A stretch of 64,000 bases of DNA from Myxococcus guangdongensis (GTDB lineage Bacteria > Myxococcota > Myxococcia > Myxococcales > Myxococcaceae): positions 682,001 through 746,000 of the forward strand of contig NZ_JAJVKW010000001.1 of the NCBI RefSeq assembly GCF_024198255.1, in the 5' to 3' direction. This document shows, piece after piece, positions 35,441 through 44,443 of this stretch. The first letter of the stretch is position 1. Each line of letters starts with the position of its first letter. Below the pieces are notes generated by a model. That model worked only from the letters and a program-made list of their open reading frames with translations. It had not been told where the DNA came from and ran no database searches. Position numbers and translations under genes: made by a program.

Positions 35441-36622
35441 TCACCCGAACTTCAGCGCGCGAGACTCATCGACGCGGTCCTGCGGGTTCTGGTGCAGGTA
35501 GCGCAGGAGGTGGTGGCTGAACTCGCCCGAGTGTCCGAAACGCACGCCCAGGCGGTGCTCCGCGCGCAGCGTGTTCTCCGAGAGGTCCGTCCCACGGATG
35601 GTCTCGTACTCCTCCCGGTTGTTGTAGTCGCACAGGGGGAACTGGCCGCGGGACGTTCCATGCGCGTTGTGCAGGGCGTGGATGAGTTCGTGGGCGATGG
35701 TCAGGAACAGCGGCGTCGCCAGGGGATTCTTCAGTCCATCGAACGCGACGAAGGACGCATCCGAGATTCGTGGGTCGATGGCGATGAGGGAGCCGCTGCC
35801 GGAGTCCGGGAGCTTCGGGAGCTCACTTCCGGTGATGATGTCGATGTTGGCCTTCGCGCTGCCCATGGCCTGGGCCATGCCCTGAATCGTCCCCGCTTCC
35901 GAGAACACCCCTGTCACCGCGGGGCCCAGGTCGCCGCTGGACATGTCATCCGGGACGACCATGCCACACCGCCTGTTGAGCTCTCGAATCCCGTGACGAA
36001 GGGATTGCGCCGACAGGACGGTGGACTGCGTCCGCGGGATGATCTTCACCTTCTTGCCCAGCGCCAGCAGTTGGCTGACGAGGCTGCGGCCCCCCGCGGT
36101 GGACAACATGCGCGCGAAGGCCGCCAGGACCGTCACCCGGAATCCCTCGACGCGCTCGGGGTTCCGACGAATCGGATAGGCGACGACATGGTCGGTGTCG
36201 AGGACCTCGATGGCCCCGTTGCCCCCCTTGAGCGCCCGCCACGCCAGGCCGGTCACCATGTCGTCTGCATCCATGGCGTAGACCTGAGGCTCCGGCATCA
36301 CCTCCTGGATGACCGCCGTGTGCTCGGACTGGATGACCTGCAGGAACATGAGCAGGTTGATGAACACCGCGTGCCCGACGTCCCCGGTGCGGGCCAGTTG
36401 GGGATTCGCGGTGAGGAAATCGTAGACGCTGTGCTCGACGAGGCAGAGCGACGACTGCCGCTGGCGGTAACGCTCGCCTCGAATCTCCAGATAGTCCGCC
36501 CAGAAGCTCTCGATGGTCCCGAACAAGTCCAGGCGCGCAACCGAGCCATCCATGCGATTGCGAATCGCGCGCGTCAGCGCGATGACCTGGGCCTTCGTCG
36601 GGAGATTCTGGAGCAAGGGCAT
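35441..36622 (-). CDS. Predicted M91-type (NleD-like) zinc metallopeptidase, possible effector
   Basis: 393 residues; ATG 36622 is 7 bases after AGGAG. No signal peptide or membrane segment. HELIHALHNAHG (His311, Glu312, His315) is the HExxH zinc site; EEYETIRGTDLSENTLRAEH follows about 25 residues later, the arrangement seen in the 'effector protein' M91 family whose founder is the E. coli type III effector NleD. Upstream ~300 residues have no recognised domain and could be targeting or regulatory. Such orphan myxobacterial members may be delivered into prey or rivals by contact-dependent systems (inference); no delivery gene lies in the window. Partner gene 36941-37975 is transcribed toward it. 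Confidence 0.78.
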   Translation of the reverse strand: MPLLQNLPTKAQVIALTRAIRNRMDGSVARLDLFGTIESFWADYLEIRGERYRQRQSSLCLVEHSVYDFLTANPQLARTGDVGHAVFINLLMFLQVIQSEHTAVIQEVMPEPQVYAMDADDMVTGLAWRALKGGNGAIEVLDTDHVVAYPIRRNPERVEGFRVTVLAAFARMLSTAGGRSLVSQLLALGKKVKIIPRTQSTVLSAQSLRHGIRELNRRCGMVVPDDMSSGDLGPAVTGVFSEAGTIQGMAQAMGSAKANIDIITGSELPKLPDSGSGSLIAIDPRISDASFVAFDGLKNPLATPLFLTIAHELIHALHNAHGTSRGQFPLCDYNNREEYETIRGTDLSENTLRAEHRLGVRFGHSGEFSHHLLRYLHQNPQDRVDESRALKFG

Positions 36623-36940
36623 GCTGACTCTCCTGGTTTCCTGGAGTAACTGCAAACACCAGACCAGGGTACGCTCGCACGAAGCCAGACATACGCTCTC
36701 CCCTCCGGGCTCGCGGTGCGCGTCACCGCGGGACGCGTGTGCGTCCGGGGAGGAAGCGCGCCCAGAAAGCCGCTGCGGGCCCGCGACACCTCCTGGCTTT
36801 CACCCAGACACCCTACGCGGGCGCGCCCGGCGAGTTCCCGTGGACTCATCGACCGGCTGAGTCATTTCATCGGAGCAGTCGCCTGGCGGACGGGACGACC
36901 GAAACGGCCGCCCCTCCGCCTCGTCGTCAGAGACGAGACC
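36623..36940. other. Gap between the two peptidase-like genes, no gene supported
   Basis: 318 bases. It contains the AGGAG ribosome binding site of the M91-type gene. No immunity-type small gene can be supported: a ~90-codon frame on the minus strand lacks a start signal and its composition looks like chance. Confidence 0.45.
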
Positions 36941-37975
36941 TCACGCCGAAACGCTCCGGGAGTCCGGAGGCAGCGTGGGCTCCAGGACCACGAGCCCATA
37001 GCGGCTCGCGCCCTCGTTCCCCGAGGCGAACTCACTCTGCCGCTGCACGCAATCACTGACCTGCTGGGCGGCATCCGGACCGGTGAAAGTCTGGGTGTAG
37101 GTGCCTCCCGGCGGCGACGACATGCCCGCCACGACCCAGTTCCCGGGCGCGGACTGGTGGATGCGGTACTCCTCTTCCGAGATGCGCTCCACGATGACCC
37201 AGTGCCCTATCGCGGAGTCCGGATTGCCCGCGCTGTCCAGGGGGCGCATGACGACGGCGCGCGACTCTCCCACGGGCATGTCCGCCAGCGAGGTCAACGT
37301 CGGCGGAGGGTCCGGAAGCGGGGCCGCCTCGGAGGTGAACGTCTCCACCGCATTGAAGGACAGCGACTCCCCGGTGGATGACACCGGCAGACTCACCGCG
37401 AGGCCCTCCTCCGAAACCTGCTGCCCCACGACCTGTGCCCAGACCGTGTTTGAGGAGTTCTTCAGGTAATCCGCCGCCGCGCCATCCCGCGTCGCCTGCG
37501 AGGACCAACCCGGCACAACAGCCCCCAGGAAGTCCCATGCGAAGGTGGCGCACCAGTTGGCGGCGGCGTCATCTCGCACCTGCTTCGCGTCCGGTTCGAA
37601 GAGGTAGACCGAGCCGGCCTGGTGCGTCACCGCCCCCAGCCACTCGTATTGCGTGTACGGGATGTTGACGGAGTTCCACTCCTTCCCTTCGTTCAGGAAG
37701 GCCTGCCCCGCCTCCGGGTCCCAGGTCGGGCGCGTCGGCACGGGGGTGGGAGTCTCATCGCGGATGAACTGCGACGTGACGACACGCGGACGCCCCCCAT
37801 CGAGCAGGTGGGAACGCCCCCTGTCCCGAGCATCCGGACCTTCGACGAATTGATCCACTGGCCTTCGCGCCACTTCGACCTTCGCCAAGGCCTCGGGCGT
37901 CACCGCGGCCCGAGCTCCCTGCGTCGGACGGTGGACCCGTGCCGTCTGCGGCGACTTCACTCGCCAATCGCTCAT
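36941..37975 (-). CDS. Predicted papain-fold (CHAP/NlpC-like) protein, possible effector
   Basis: 344 residues from ATG 37975 with GAGGGG just upstream (an ATG at 38002 is possible). No signal peptide. NWCATFAWDFLG (Cys142) resembles the catalytic-Cys motif WCAxFVxW of CHAP/NlpC-P60 amidases, and GHWVIVER (His258) could supply the His. The N-terminal ~80 residues are Pro/Ala/Arg-rich and disordered-looking (VHRPTQGARAAVTPEALAKV), like leader regions of other myxobacterial exported hydrolases. Inferred: peptidoglycan or peptide hydrolase. Confidence in the fold is moderate because the two motifs are all that can be seen. Confidence 0.65.
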   Translation of the reverse strand: MSDWRVKSPQTARVHRPTQGARAAVTPEALAKVEVARRPVDQFVEGPDARDRGRSHLLDGGRPRVVTSQFIRDETPTPVPTRPTWDPEAGQAFLNEGKEWNSVNIPYTQYEWLGAVTHQAGSVYLFEPDAKQVRDDAAANWCATFAWDFLGAVVPGWSSQATRDGAAADYLKNSSNTVWAQVVGQQVSEEGLAVSLPVSSTGESLSFNAVETFTSEAAPLPDPPPTLTSLADMPVGESRAVVMRPLDSAGNPDSAIGHWVIVERISEEEYRIHQSAPGNWVVAGMSSPPGGTYTQTFTGPDAAQQVSDCVQRQSEFASGNEGASRYGLVVLEPTLPPDSRSVSA

Positions 37976-38073
37976 ATCCCCCTCGACTTTCCCGGCCCCC
38001 AAGGCCGGACCACTGGAATCCCTACAGACGGCACATCAGCCCTTTCAAAACACCCCTGGCCCCGCAGATGTCA

Positions 38074-38439
38074 TCAGCAGTTCCGCGTGCACAGGGTCGG
38101 ATTGGGCACAGGGCGCACCGTGGCGCTGCTCCCGCACATGTACTTCTCAGCGCTGCAATTCCACTCATACCACTGGACGGTACCGCCAGAGGGTGGAGTG
38201 TACTTGTACTGCTTGCAGTCCCAGTACTTCCACCGGAACCTCGTCGTGCCGCAATCCGGGTCAGAGTACCCACCCTGCCCCCACTGCTGGCAGGCGTTCT
38301 GCTCCGTACCAGCCTGACACACACGCTGCTCCACGCTGTCCAGGTCACCCTCCAACTCCGGCTCGACGCCTCCGCCGCAGGCGCTCATGCCGGCGACCAC
38401 TGCTCCCAGGAACAGCGACCGCACAAAGTGCTTCGACAT
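38074..38439 (-). CDS. Small Cys-rich lipoprotein
   Basis: 121 residues with the ribosome binding site AAAGGAG at good spacing. The signal peptide ends at MSAC, a plausible lipobox. The mature protein has eight further cysteines (RVCQAGTEQNAC, SDPDCG, WDCKQY, WNCSAEKYMC, LCTRNC) and is rich in Trp/Tyr, pointing to a compact disulfide-stabilised surface domain. I do not recognise it. It is divergent from the 374-residue lipoprotein at 38709; their shared 269-base spacer has phased ATTAA boxes. Confidence 0.82.
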   Translation of the reverse strand: MSKHFVRSLFLGAVVAGMSACGGGVEPELEGDLDSVEQRVCQAGTEQNACQQWGQGGYSDPDCGTTRFRWKYWDCKQYKYTPPSGGTVQWYEWNCSAEKYMCGSSATVRPVPNPTLCTRNC

Positions 38440-38552
38440 GGTCGGACTCCTTTGGTTGTCTATCCGCCCCCAGCCAAGGGATGTTGGACGCGGCGGAGCG
38501 AAGCGTGGCCAGCAGGTGCGTGCCTTATGGCAGACGGGCTGTTTCGTTTCGA

Positions 38553-38577
38553 ATTAAGCGCAATTAACCTCGATTAA
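38553..38577. promoter_or_regulatory. Three ATTAA boxes at exact 10-bp spacing
   Basis: ATTAA starts at 38553, 38563 and 38573 within a sharply AT-rich patch of an otherwise GC-rich region, about 130 bases upstream of the lipoprotein at 38709 and 114 bases from the divergent lipoprotein start. Ten-bp phasing puts the boxes on one face of the helix, as in intrinsically bent DNA or an array of regulator sites. Confidence 0.5.
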
Positions 38578-38708
38578 CGCAGCCCATGGAGCGCTCGAGG
38601 GAACTCACCCCGGCCCCGAAGTGCTCCGCGGGGACGCACAGAACCCGGCGAAGGCTTTTCGCGTCCCCCGTTCAGGTGGCTGCAACCCCGAACGAGGAGT
38701 CCCCCGAC

Positions 38709-39833
38709 ATGTCGAAACACCCCGCCCCGCGCGCTCGGACCGTGCTGTCCTCCGCGCTCTCTGCCCTCCTGCTCGCCGCCTGTGGTCCCCAGGGTACCGA
38801 GGCGCCTCCCGCCGAGGCCCCCGCGCCCGAGGCCACCGAGCAGGGCACCGTCCTGCACGAGCTCAAGCTGAGCAACACCCGCAGCGTGCGCTTCATCGAG
38901 TCCGCCCCGGGCGACGTCTTCGTCGCCGAGTCGGGCCACATGGACCTCGACGCCGCCCACCTCCAGGAGGCCATGAAGACGGAGTCCACCCAGGGCAAGA
39001 CGCTGGCGGACGTCTACCTCGCCCTCGTGCCCGGAGCGACCCGCGAGGACGTCCCCGCCGCCCTCGTCGCCGCCCAGGGCCGCGTCGCCATGGCGCGCCA
39101 CCTCCAGGAGCGCGAGGCCGCCCGGAGCGAGGGCCGCGCCGCCCTGAACGCCCCGCTCGCCGAGGGCCCCTCCGCCCTGAACACCGAGCGCGGCCCCTCC
39201 GCCGCCAGCCTCAACGACACCTGGGACTGGGTGGGTGACAAGAATTGGTTCCAGTCCAACTTCTGTGCCACCACCGCCACCCAGAGCCGCACCTGTATCA
39301 TGGACTACTGGTACGGCTCCTACAGCGGCGTGAAGGACAACACCGTCTACTTCCGCGCCGTGGGCCTCGCGGCCGGCTTCGACTCCACCGCGTACTTCTA
39401 TACGCAGTACAAGTCCTGCGGCTTCTGGCCCTGGGATGGCTGTGAATGGAAGGTGAACTACAGCACCACCCTCCAGGCCCGCCACTACATGATGGTCACC
39501 TGGGACACGGGCCCGCGCTCGCGCTGGGCCGGCATCGACCAGAGCTCGGACCGCGTGTACCTCAGCACCATCTGGAGCACGTCGTCCTCCAACCCGCCGC
39601 CCGCGCAGGAGCCGTGCACCGTCTACGCCCGCGCCCACGCCACCACCTGCTACAACCTGGACGGCACCCCCTCCTCCATCTCCAACACGCTGTGCGCGGA
39701 CGCCTGCGCGGGCTCGTACTCCACCGCGTCGCAGTGGGCCACCCAGGCCCTCGGCACCCAGACGTGCCTGGGCGCCTACGCCGGCTGCTGCCTCTACTAC
39801 GTCGACCAGAACTTCAACCGCTGCGGCGGGTGA
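38709..39833 (+). CDS. Lipoprotein with a Trp-rich, Cys-containing C-terminal domain
   Basis: 374 residues; ATG 38709 is 9 bases after GAGGAG. Perfect lipobox LAAC. Residues ~30-165 are an Ala/Glu-rich helical region; residues ~175-300 (WDWVGDKNWFQSNFCATTAT, YWYGSYSGVKDN, FDSTAYFYTQYKSCGFWPWD) look like a beta-sandwich of the carbohydrate-binding kind; the last ~80 residues have eight cysteines (QEPCTVYARAHATTC, CADAC, TCLGAYAGCC). I do not recognise the family. Probably a surface lipoprotein with a binding module and a disulfide-rich tip. A bidirectional hairpin follows it. Confidence 0.82.
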   Translation: MSKHPAPRARTVLSSALSALLLAACGPQGTEAPPAEAPAPEATEQGTVLHELKLSNTRSVRFIESAPGDVFVAESGHMDLDAAHLQEAMKTESTQGKTLADVYLALVPGATREDVPAALVAAQGRVAMARHLQEREAARSEGRAALNAPLAEGPSALNTERGPSAASLNDTWDWVGDKNWFQSNFCATTATQSRTCIMDYWYGSYSGVKDNTVYFRAVGLAAGFDSTAYFYTQYKSCGFWPWDGCEWKVNYSTTLQARHYMMVTWDTGPRSRWAGIDQSSDRVYLSTIWSTSSSNPPPAQEPCTVYARAHATTCYNLDGTPSSISNTLCADACAGSYSTASQWATQALGTQTCLGAYAGCCLYYVDQNFNRCGG

Positions 39834-39846
39834 CCCGTCGCGATGA

Positions 39847-39877
39847 AGCCCAGGCCCCCAACCCGGGTGCCTGGGCT
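39847..39877. terminator. Bidirectional terminator-like hairpin
   Basis: AGCCCAGGC (39847-39855) pairs perfectly with GCCTGGGCT (39869-39877) around a 13-base loop, in the 63-base gap between the convergent lipoprotein and DUF1501 genes. Confidence 0.7.
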
Positions 39878-39896
39878 CCTGGCAGCGGCCAACGCC

Positions 39897-41474
39897 CTAC
39901 CCCTTGCGCAGCCCCACCACCTCGCCGTAACCGCCGGGGATGAAGAACTGGTGCGTCTCCATGCCCATGATGCGCAGGGCCGTGGTGACGACGTCCGCGG
40001 AGCGGGGCACGCGCTTCTGCGTCTGTCCCGTCTCCTCGATGATGTCCACCGGGACGCCGAGGCCGCGCGTCGTGTACGTGCCCACCTGCCGGTTGTGGGC
40101 CACGTTGCCGCCGGCGAACACCACCGAGGTGTACGGGTGGTGGTCGTCCGGCAGGTTGTAGCTGCCGTCATTCGAGCGGGACGCCCAACTCCGCCCGAAC
40201 TCGCTCATCACCAGCACCAGCGTGTCGTCGAGCAGCGTCTTGCCCGGCTTGCCCGGCGCGGCAGTCGCCTTCATCTCCCCCAGGAAGCGCGCCACGCAGT
40301 CCATCAACCCCCGGCCGTGCGCGCAGCTGTAGGCGTGCCCGCCGCCGTTGTGCGTGTCGAAGTCGAGCCGCAGCGACACGTGCACCGACGTGGCCAGGTC
40401 CGCCTTGAGCAGGCGCAGCGCCATGTCCATCCGCGGGTCCAACCCCACCAGGTGGAAGTTCGCGTTGCCGAACGTGTACGTGAAGGACTCGTTCAGGTAG
40501 CTCGACAGGTACGCGGGCCGGTTCGTCTTCAGCGTGTCGATGCCCTTGGTCTTCTCCAGCACCGACACCACGTCCGTCGCCAAGACGCGCGAGACGCTCG
40601 CCAGCGAGCCGTGCAGGCCCTCCAGGTAGTTGTCCACCTTCGCCGTCGAGCGCCCCAGCCGGGGCTGCGCCTGGCCCAACGAGTAGCGCTCCACCGTGGT
40701 CGTCTTCAGCATGGCCCCGGTGGGCTCGCCCTTCGCGTTGAGCTCCGGCCCCTCGGTGCGCGCCTCCAGCCCGTTCCACCAGGCGTTGTCGGCCGCCTTG
40801 CCGGAGAGCATCGGCTTGAGCGCGTCGATGGACGGCACCCCCACGGGCCCCGCGTGGGAGGGCAGGCCCATGCCGGACGGCATGCCCCGCTCACCCGACA
40901 CCACCACGAACGGCAGCGGCCGGCTCTCCCGGTGCCGCTCGTACAGGTGGTTGGCGATGACCGAGTGCACCGCCGGCGCCCGGTAGTCCGCGCCCGCCAC
41001 GCCGCACATCGCGGAGATGAAGGCGCTCGCGTGGTCATTGGTGCCCTGGTCGATGCCGTGCAGCACGCTCAACTGCTCGTGCAGCGCATAGTGCTGATAG
41101 CCATACATCAGCGGGCTGAAGGAGCCGCGGGCCGCGGGGTTCGCCGGGTCCCACGACTGCCAGGTCCGCAGCGGCTTGTACGGGCCGTTGGGGGCCGCCA
41201 GGTTCACCACCTTGCTGGCATCGAAGAAGACGGGCTCGCTGCTGAAGCCCGCGGGCGGCGGGACGCAGAGCGGAATCTCCGCGTCCTCCATCGGCGTGAA
41301 GTAGTACGCCGGACGAAAGCCGCCCGGGACATAGAGCACCACGAGCCGGGAGGGGACGTCCGCGTCCGCGGCGTGCGCGGTGCCGGAGCCCAGCAGCCCC
41401 GCCTTCTCCAGGAGCGCCAGCTGGCTTGCGCCCAGGGCCCACTTGAGCAACGTGCGTCGAGAGGTGTTGAGCAT
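39897..41474 (-). CDS. Tat-exported DUF1501 protein
   Basis: 525 residues. The N terminus SRRTLLK is a twin-arginine signal, followed by a hydrophobic helix. DUF1501-type features: VLVMSEFGRSW and PDDHHPYTSVVFAGGNV, metal-site-like motifs related to the alkaline phosphatase/sulfatase fold, and HNGGGHAYSCAHGRGLMDCV. Members are exported and usually sit next to DUF1549/DUF1553 cytochrome-like genes in planctomycetes and deltaproteobacteria. It is the last gene of the operon with 41487-42536 and 42533-44371 (12-base gap). Function is not established for the family. Confidence 0.85.
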   Translation of the reverse strand: MLNTSRRTLLKWALGASQLALLEKAGLLGSGTAHAADADVPSRLVVLYVPGGFRPAYYFTPMEDAEIPLCVPPPAGFSSEPVFFDASKVVNLAAPNGPYKPLRTWQSWDPANPAARGSFSPLMYGYQHYALHEQLSVLHGIDQGTNDHASAFISAMCGVAGADYRAPAVHSVIANHLYERHRESRPLPFVVVSGERGMPSGMGLPSHAGPVGVPSIDALKPMLSGKAADNAWWNGLEARTEGPELNAKGEPTGAMLKTTTVERYSLGQAQPRLGRSTAKVDNYLEGLHGSLASVSRVLATDVVSVLEKTKGIDTLKTNRPAYLSSYLNESFTYTFGNANFHLVGLDPRMDMALRLLKADLATSVHVSLRLDFDTHNGGGHAYSCAHGRGLMDCVARFLGEMKATAAPGKPGKTLLDDTLVLVMSEFGRSWASRSNDGSYNLPDDHHPYTSVVFAGGNVAHNRQVGTYTTRGLGVPVDIIEETGQTQKRVPRSADVVTTALRIMGMETHQFFIPGGYGEVVGLRKG

Positions 41475-41486
41475 GGGGTCCTCGGC

Positions 41487-42536
41487 TCAGTAGGTGATCC
41501 ACAGCGGGTGACGGATGAGCGCCGCGCAGGTGCCCACCCAGGCCAGGCGCGTGTTCTGCGCCTCCAGCGGGAGGTAGACCTGCTCGAACAGCTGCTTCAG
41601 TTCCGCGTCCGTGGGCGGCTGCCCGAGCATGCGGAGGTAGAGGTTGCGCAGGTTCTTCTGCACCGCGTCCGGGCTCTTCGCGGAGGTGTCCGCGAGCGTC
41701 GCGTAGCGCAGCACCGCCTTGTTGTTCTGCTTGTCGACCGCGCGCCCGCACCAGGCCTGGGACATCTGCACCAGCGCCTGTCCGGCGGAGGGGCCGAACG
41801 TCGGGTTCTTCTTGCGGTACTCCAGGGAGTTGCCGCCGCCCAGGGCCTCGTACCGCTCGACGGAGCGGGGGTCGGAGACGTACTCGCCGGAGATGCCGGG
41901 GGACCAGTCCCCGGGCCACACGAAGAACTTGTTCCAGTTCACCACGTAGGCCCGGTTGCGCCAGTCGGGGTTGCTGGTGCTCACGAAGTCCTCGAGCGTC
42001 AGCCCCAGCTGGTCCATCAGGCTCACCACCATCTCGTCCGCGGCCAGCCGGCGGACCTTGAACTCCGCGGGGGACGGCGTGTCCAGCGGCTCGGGCGGCG
42101 CCTTCAGGTCGCGAATCCAGTCCTCCACCTGGGCAATCGTCATGGTGACGCGGCCGCTCGCGACCAGCTGCTCGTAGGGCTGGCCCGGCGGCATCTGCGC
42201 GTAGCTGCCGGGGGCGTTGCCCTTGAGCATCTTGATGAGGAGGCTGCCCTCCGGGTCGCCCCGCTTGACGAACCGCTCGTCGTAGACGAGCCCGCTCTCG
42301 AACGCGGCGAGCGAGGCGAAGAAGGGCTTGTTGCCGTTGACGTGGCAGCCCTCGCACGCGGGCGCGAGCGCCAGGCGGACCGCGTCGTTGTCGCTCGACG
42401 CGGCACACGTGCCTCCGCCATCCGGCTCATCCCCGCTGCCCTGCCGGTACGCGCTGTCACCGAAGCAGGCGCCCAGGTTGAGCGCGAGCACCGCCAGCGC
42501 GGCGGCACACACGAAAGAAGTCGGCGTGCGCATCAC
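41487..42536 (-). CDS. Heme-motif lipoprotein of the DUF1592-like group
   Basis: 349 residues. Lipobox LGAC. CEGCH (Cys61-His65) near the N terminus is a c-type heme motif. The following region (VRRLAADEMVVSLMDQLGLT) fits the 'RRLTxxEY' DUF1592-like start, and the C terminus (NLYLRMLGQPPTDAEL) is helical. The ATG overlaps the upstream stop by four bases (ATGA), so it is translationally coupled to the larger gene and followed after 12 bases by the DUF1501 gene. Inferred: outer-envelope electron carrier or assembly partner of that operon's products. Confidence 0.82.
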   Translation of the reverse strand: MMRTPTSFVCAAALAVLALNLGACFGDSAYRQGSGDEPDGGGTCAASSDNDAVRLALAPACEGCHVNGNKPFFASLAAFESGLVYDERFVKRGDPEGSLLIKMLKGNAPGSYAQMPPGQPYEQLVASGRVTMTIAQVEDWIRDLKAPPEPLDTPSPAEFKVRRLAADEMVVSLMDQLGLTLEDFVSTSNPDWRNRAYVVNWNKFFVWPGDWSPGISGEYVSDPRSVERYEALGGGNSLEYRKKNPTFGPSAGQALVQMSQAWCGRAVDKQNNKAVLRYATLADTSAKSPDAVQKNLRNLYLRMLGQPPTDAELKQLFEQVYLPLEAQNTRLAWVGTCAALIRHPLWITY

Positions 42537-44371
42537 AGGCCCCTCCGCAGCTCGGACTGCTCGAACAGGTAGCGGATGAAGGGGCGCAGCTTGCGCTCCC
42601 CCGCGACGAACTCGCGCGCGAGCTTGTCGATGAAGCCCTTCTCCGTGGCCGGGTTCAGCTCCCGGCCGATGAACATCGCGTAGAGCTTGCGCGCCGCGCA
42701 GCGGTCGAACTCACCCGAGCGCACCAGCAGCTTGCCGAAGCCCAGGGGGCCCATGGTGCCGTCGCCGTGCTCGCCCAACAGCGTGTACGACTCCGGCATC
42801 GTGTCCAGCAGCACCGCCTCCGGGTTCGCCTTGAGCTCTTCGGGCGTGACGGGCGTGAGCACCGTGTTGGGCTGGAAGGCGTTCCTCCACCGCAGGCCCG
42901 GCGCGTTGCCGGTGTGCGGGTACTGGCCGGACAGCCACTCGGCGGTGACGCGCTGGTTGCCCATGCCGCCGATGAAGGGCCAGGGGACGTAGTAGCTGGG
43001 GAACGGCGTGAAGTCCCAGCGCTTGAAGGCGATGGCCGCGGGGTCCAGCGTCTTGTGGCAGTGCAGGCACGTGCCGCCCGTGGCCGGGTCGATTTCGAGC
43101 GGCGGGAAGTGCACGTCCGCGGGAGGCGGCGAGAAGTTCTGGCAGGCGAAGATCTCCAGGAAGCGCGCCGCCCGGACCCGCTCGCGCGGGAACGAGGACA
43201 TGGAGCCCATCATCGTGAGCACGCCCGCGGCGGGCAGCCCCAGGGGCGCCTCCTTCGTCGTGCGCGGGTCGAAGCGGTAGGTGCGCTCCATGCTCCCGGA
43301 GCGCGACTTGTCGGGCGTGAGCGCGAGGTGGAAGGGCTCGAGGTTCTCCACCACGAACTCCCGCCACGCCTGGGGGTCATTCGGCGTGGGGTGCATCGGG
43401 TCGCGGGGCTCGTTGCCCACGTCCGGGCGCCACCAGGTGGTGTTCTGGTCCACCACGGTGTTGCCCATCTGCCGGCCGAAGCGGACGTACAGCGCCCTGA
43501 GCCAGTTGGTGCCGACGGTGTAATTGCCGACGACCAGGTCCGACAGCGGGCGGTCATGCCACGCCAGGTGCGCGAACAGGCGCGCGGGCTCCTCGTAGGG
43601 GTGGCGGCGCTGACCGCTCAGGCCCGAGGTGCCCGTGGACCCCAGGCCCGCGAGCGGCGAACACCAGATGAGGTTCGGCCCGCAGCCACAGCCCCGGTTC
43701 AGCGCCGGGTCGTAATAGCCGCCATAGGCGACGCCGCAGTCCAGGACCTTGCCGGTGCGGGTGTCGGTGACGGTCTTGGTGTCCCCGCCCGCCTTGCCCA
43801 GCACCTGGACGGTGGTGCCCGGAGCCCACCAGGGCTCGACGGTGTTCACCTCCGGGACGGCGGGATTGCCGGCGCCGTCCTTGTCCTGGCACTGCTGATT
43901 GGGGCTGCCGGTCTCGAACTCGTTGACCGCGTAGTACGCGCCCGGGTGCAGGCTGTTGTCCTCACAGCGGTGCAGGTGCCCGGACATGTCGCCCTGGTAG
44001 GCGTCCCCGTTGGCGCCGGTGGTGTAGGCGCCCACGGAAATCCACTCGTGCCCGAAGCGCACCATGCGCTCGTAGAACTTCGGGGAGGCGAGCACCTCGT
44101 CGAGCGTGGAGCGCAAGAGCGTCGCGCGGGCCGCGGGCGTCGACGCCGCCTCCATGGCTTCGTACTGCTCCAGGGAGGGAGTCGTCCCGGTGAGGCCGAG
44201 CACGATGCGCCGCAGCACGCGCGTGTCGCTCATCTGGTCCTCGGGCGGGTCCTCCGGCGCCGTCGGCTCGGGTTCACATTGCTGGGCATGCGCGTCGGGC
44301 ACGACGAGCCCGGACATCGCGAACAGCACGCCCGCGAGGGCCGCGCTCTTCAGGTGCAAGTGCCAGTGCAT
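42533..44371 (-). CDS. Secreted DUF1549/DUF1585-like planctomycete-type cytochrome
   Basis: 612 residues. The signal peptide ends near AHA-Q. Residues ~45-115 (RIVLGLTGTTPSLEQYEAM, VLASPKFYERMVRF) match the DUF1549 pattern. C-terminal CLHCH (Cys435-His439) in TCLHCHKTLDPAAIAFKRWD is the DUF1588/DUF1585 heme-like block with its DP motif, and the end (YAMFIGRELNPATEKGF) completes it. Three further Cys sit in GCGCGPNLIWC. It is first in the three-gene operon. ATG 44371 has no ribosome binding site; a TACTGT hexamer lies 7 bases upstream, suggesting a leaderless mRNA. The role of this family is unknown. Confidence 0.85.
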   Translation of the reverse strand: MHWHLHLKSAALAGVLFAMSGLVVPDAHAQQCEPEPTAPEDPPEDQMSDTRVLRRIVLGLTGTTPSLEQYEAMEAASTPAARATLLRSTLDEVLASPKFYERMVRFGHEWISVGAYTTGANGDAYQGDMSGHLHRCEDNSLHPGAYYAVNEFETGSPNQQCQDKDGAGNPAVPEVNTVEPWWAPGTTVQVLGKAGGDTKTVTDTRTGKVLDCGVAYGGYYDPALNRGCGCGPNLIWCSPLAGLGSTGTSGLSGQRRHPYEEPARLFAHLAWHDRPLSDLVVGNYTVGTNWLRALYVRFGRQMGNTVVDQNTTWWRPDVGNEPRDPMHPTPNDPQAWREFVVENLEPFHLALTPDKSRSGSMERTYRFDPRTTKEAPLGLPAAGVLTMMGSMSSFPRERVRAARFLEIFACQNFSPPPADVHFPPLEIDPATGGTCLHCHKTLDPAAIAFKRWDFTPFPSYYVPWPFIGGMGNQRVTAEWLSGQYPHTGNAPGLRWRNAFQPNTVLTPVTPEELKANPEAVLLDTMPESYTLLGEHGDGTMGPLGFGKLLVRSGEFDRCAARKLYAMFIGRELNPATEKGFIDKLAREFVAGERKLRPFIRYLFEQSELRRGL

Positions 44372-44378
44372 GCGTGCG

Positions 44379-44384
44379 ACAGTA
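44379..44384 (-). promoter_or_regulatory. Putative -10 element of the heme/DUF1501 operon
   Basis: TACTGT on the minus strand ends 7 bases before ATG 44371. No -35 is recognised. It lies beside the 19-bp direct repeats at 44444-44529. Confidence 0.3.
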
Positions 44385-44443
44385 GCATCGAATATCGCGG
44401 CGACACACCGGATAACCTGTCTGTCATTCAGCGAGAATGAGGG

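Noticed and set aside
38709-39833. A phytase or lectin identity for the Trp-rich lipoprotein
   Set aside because: No active-site or lectin signature could be aligned; only a beta-sandwich-like character is visible.
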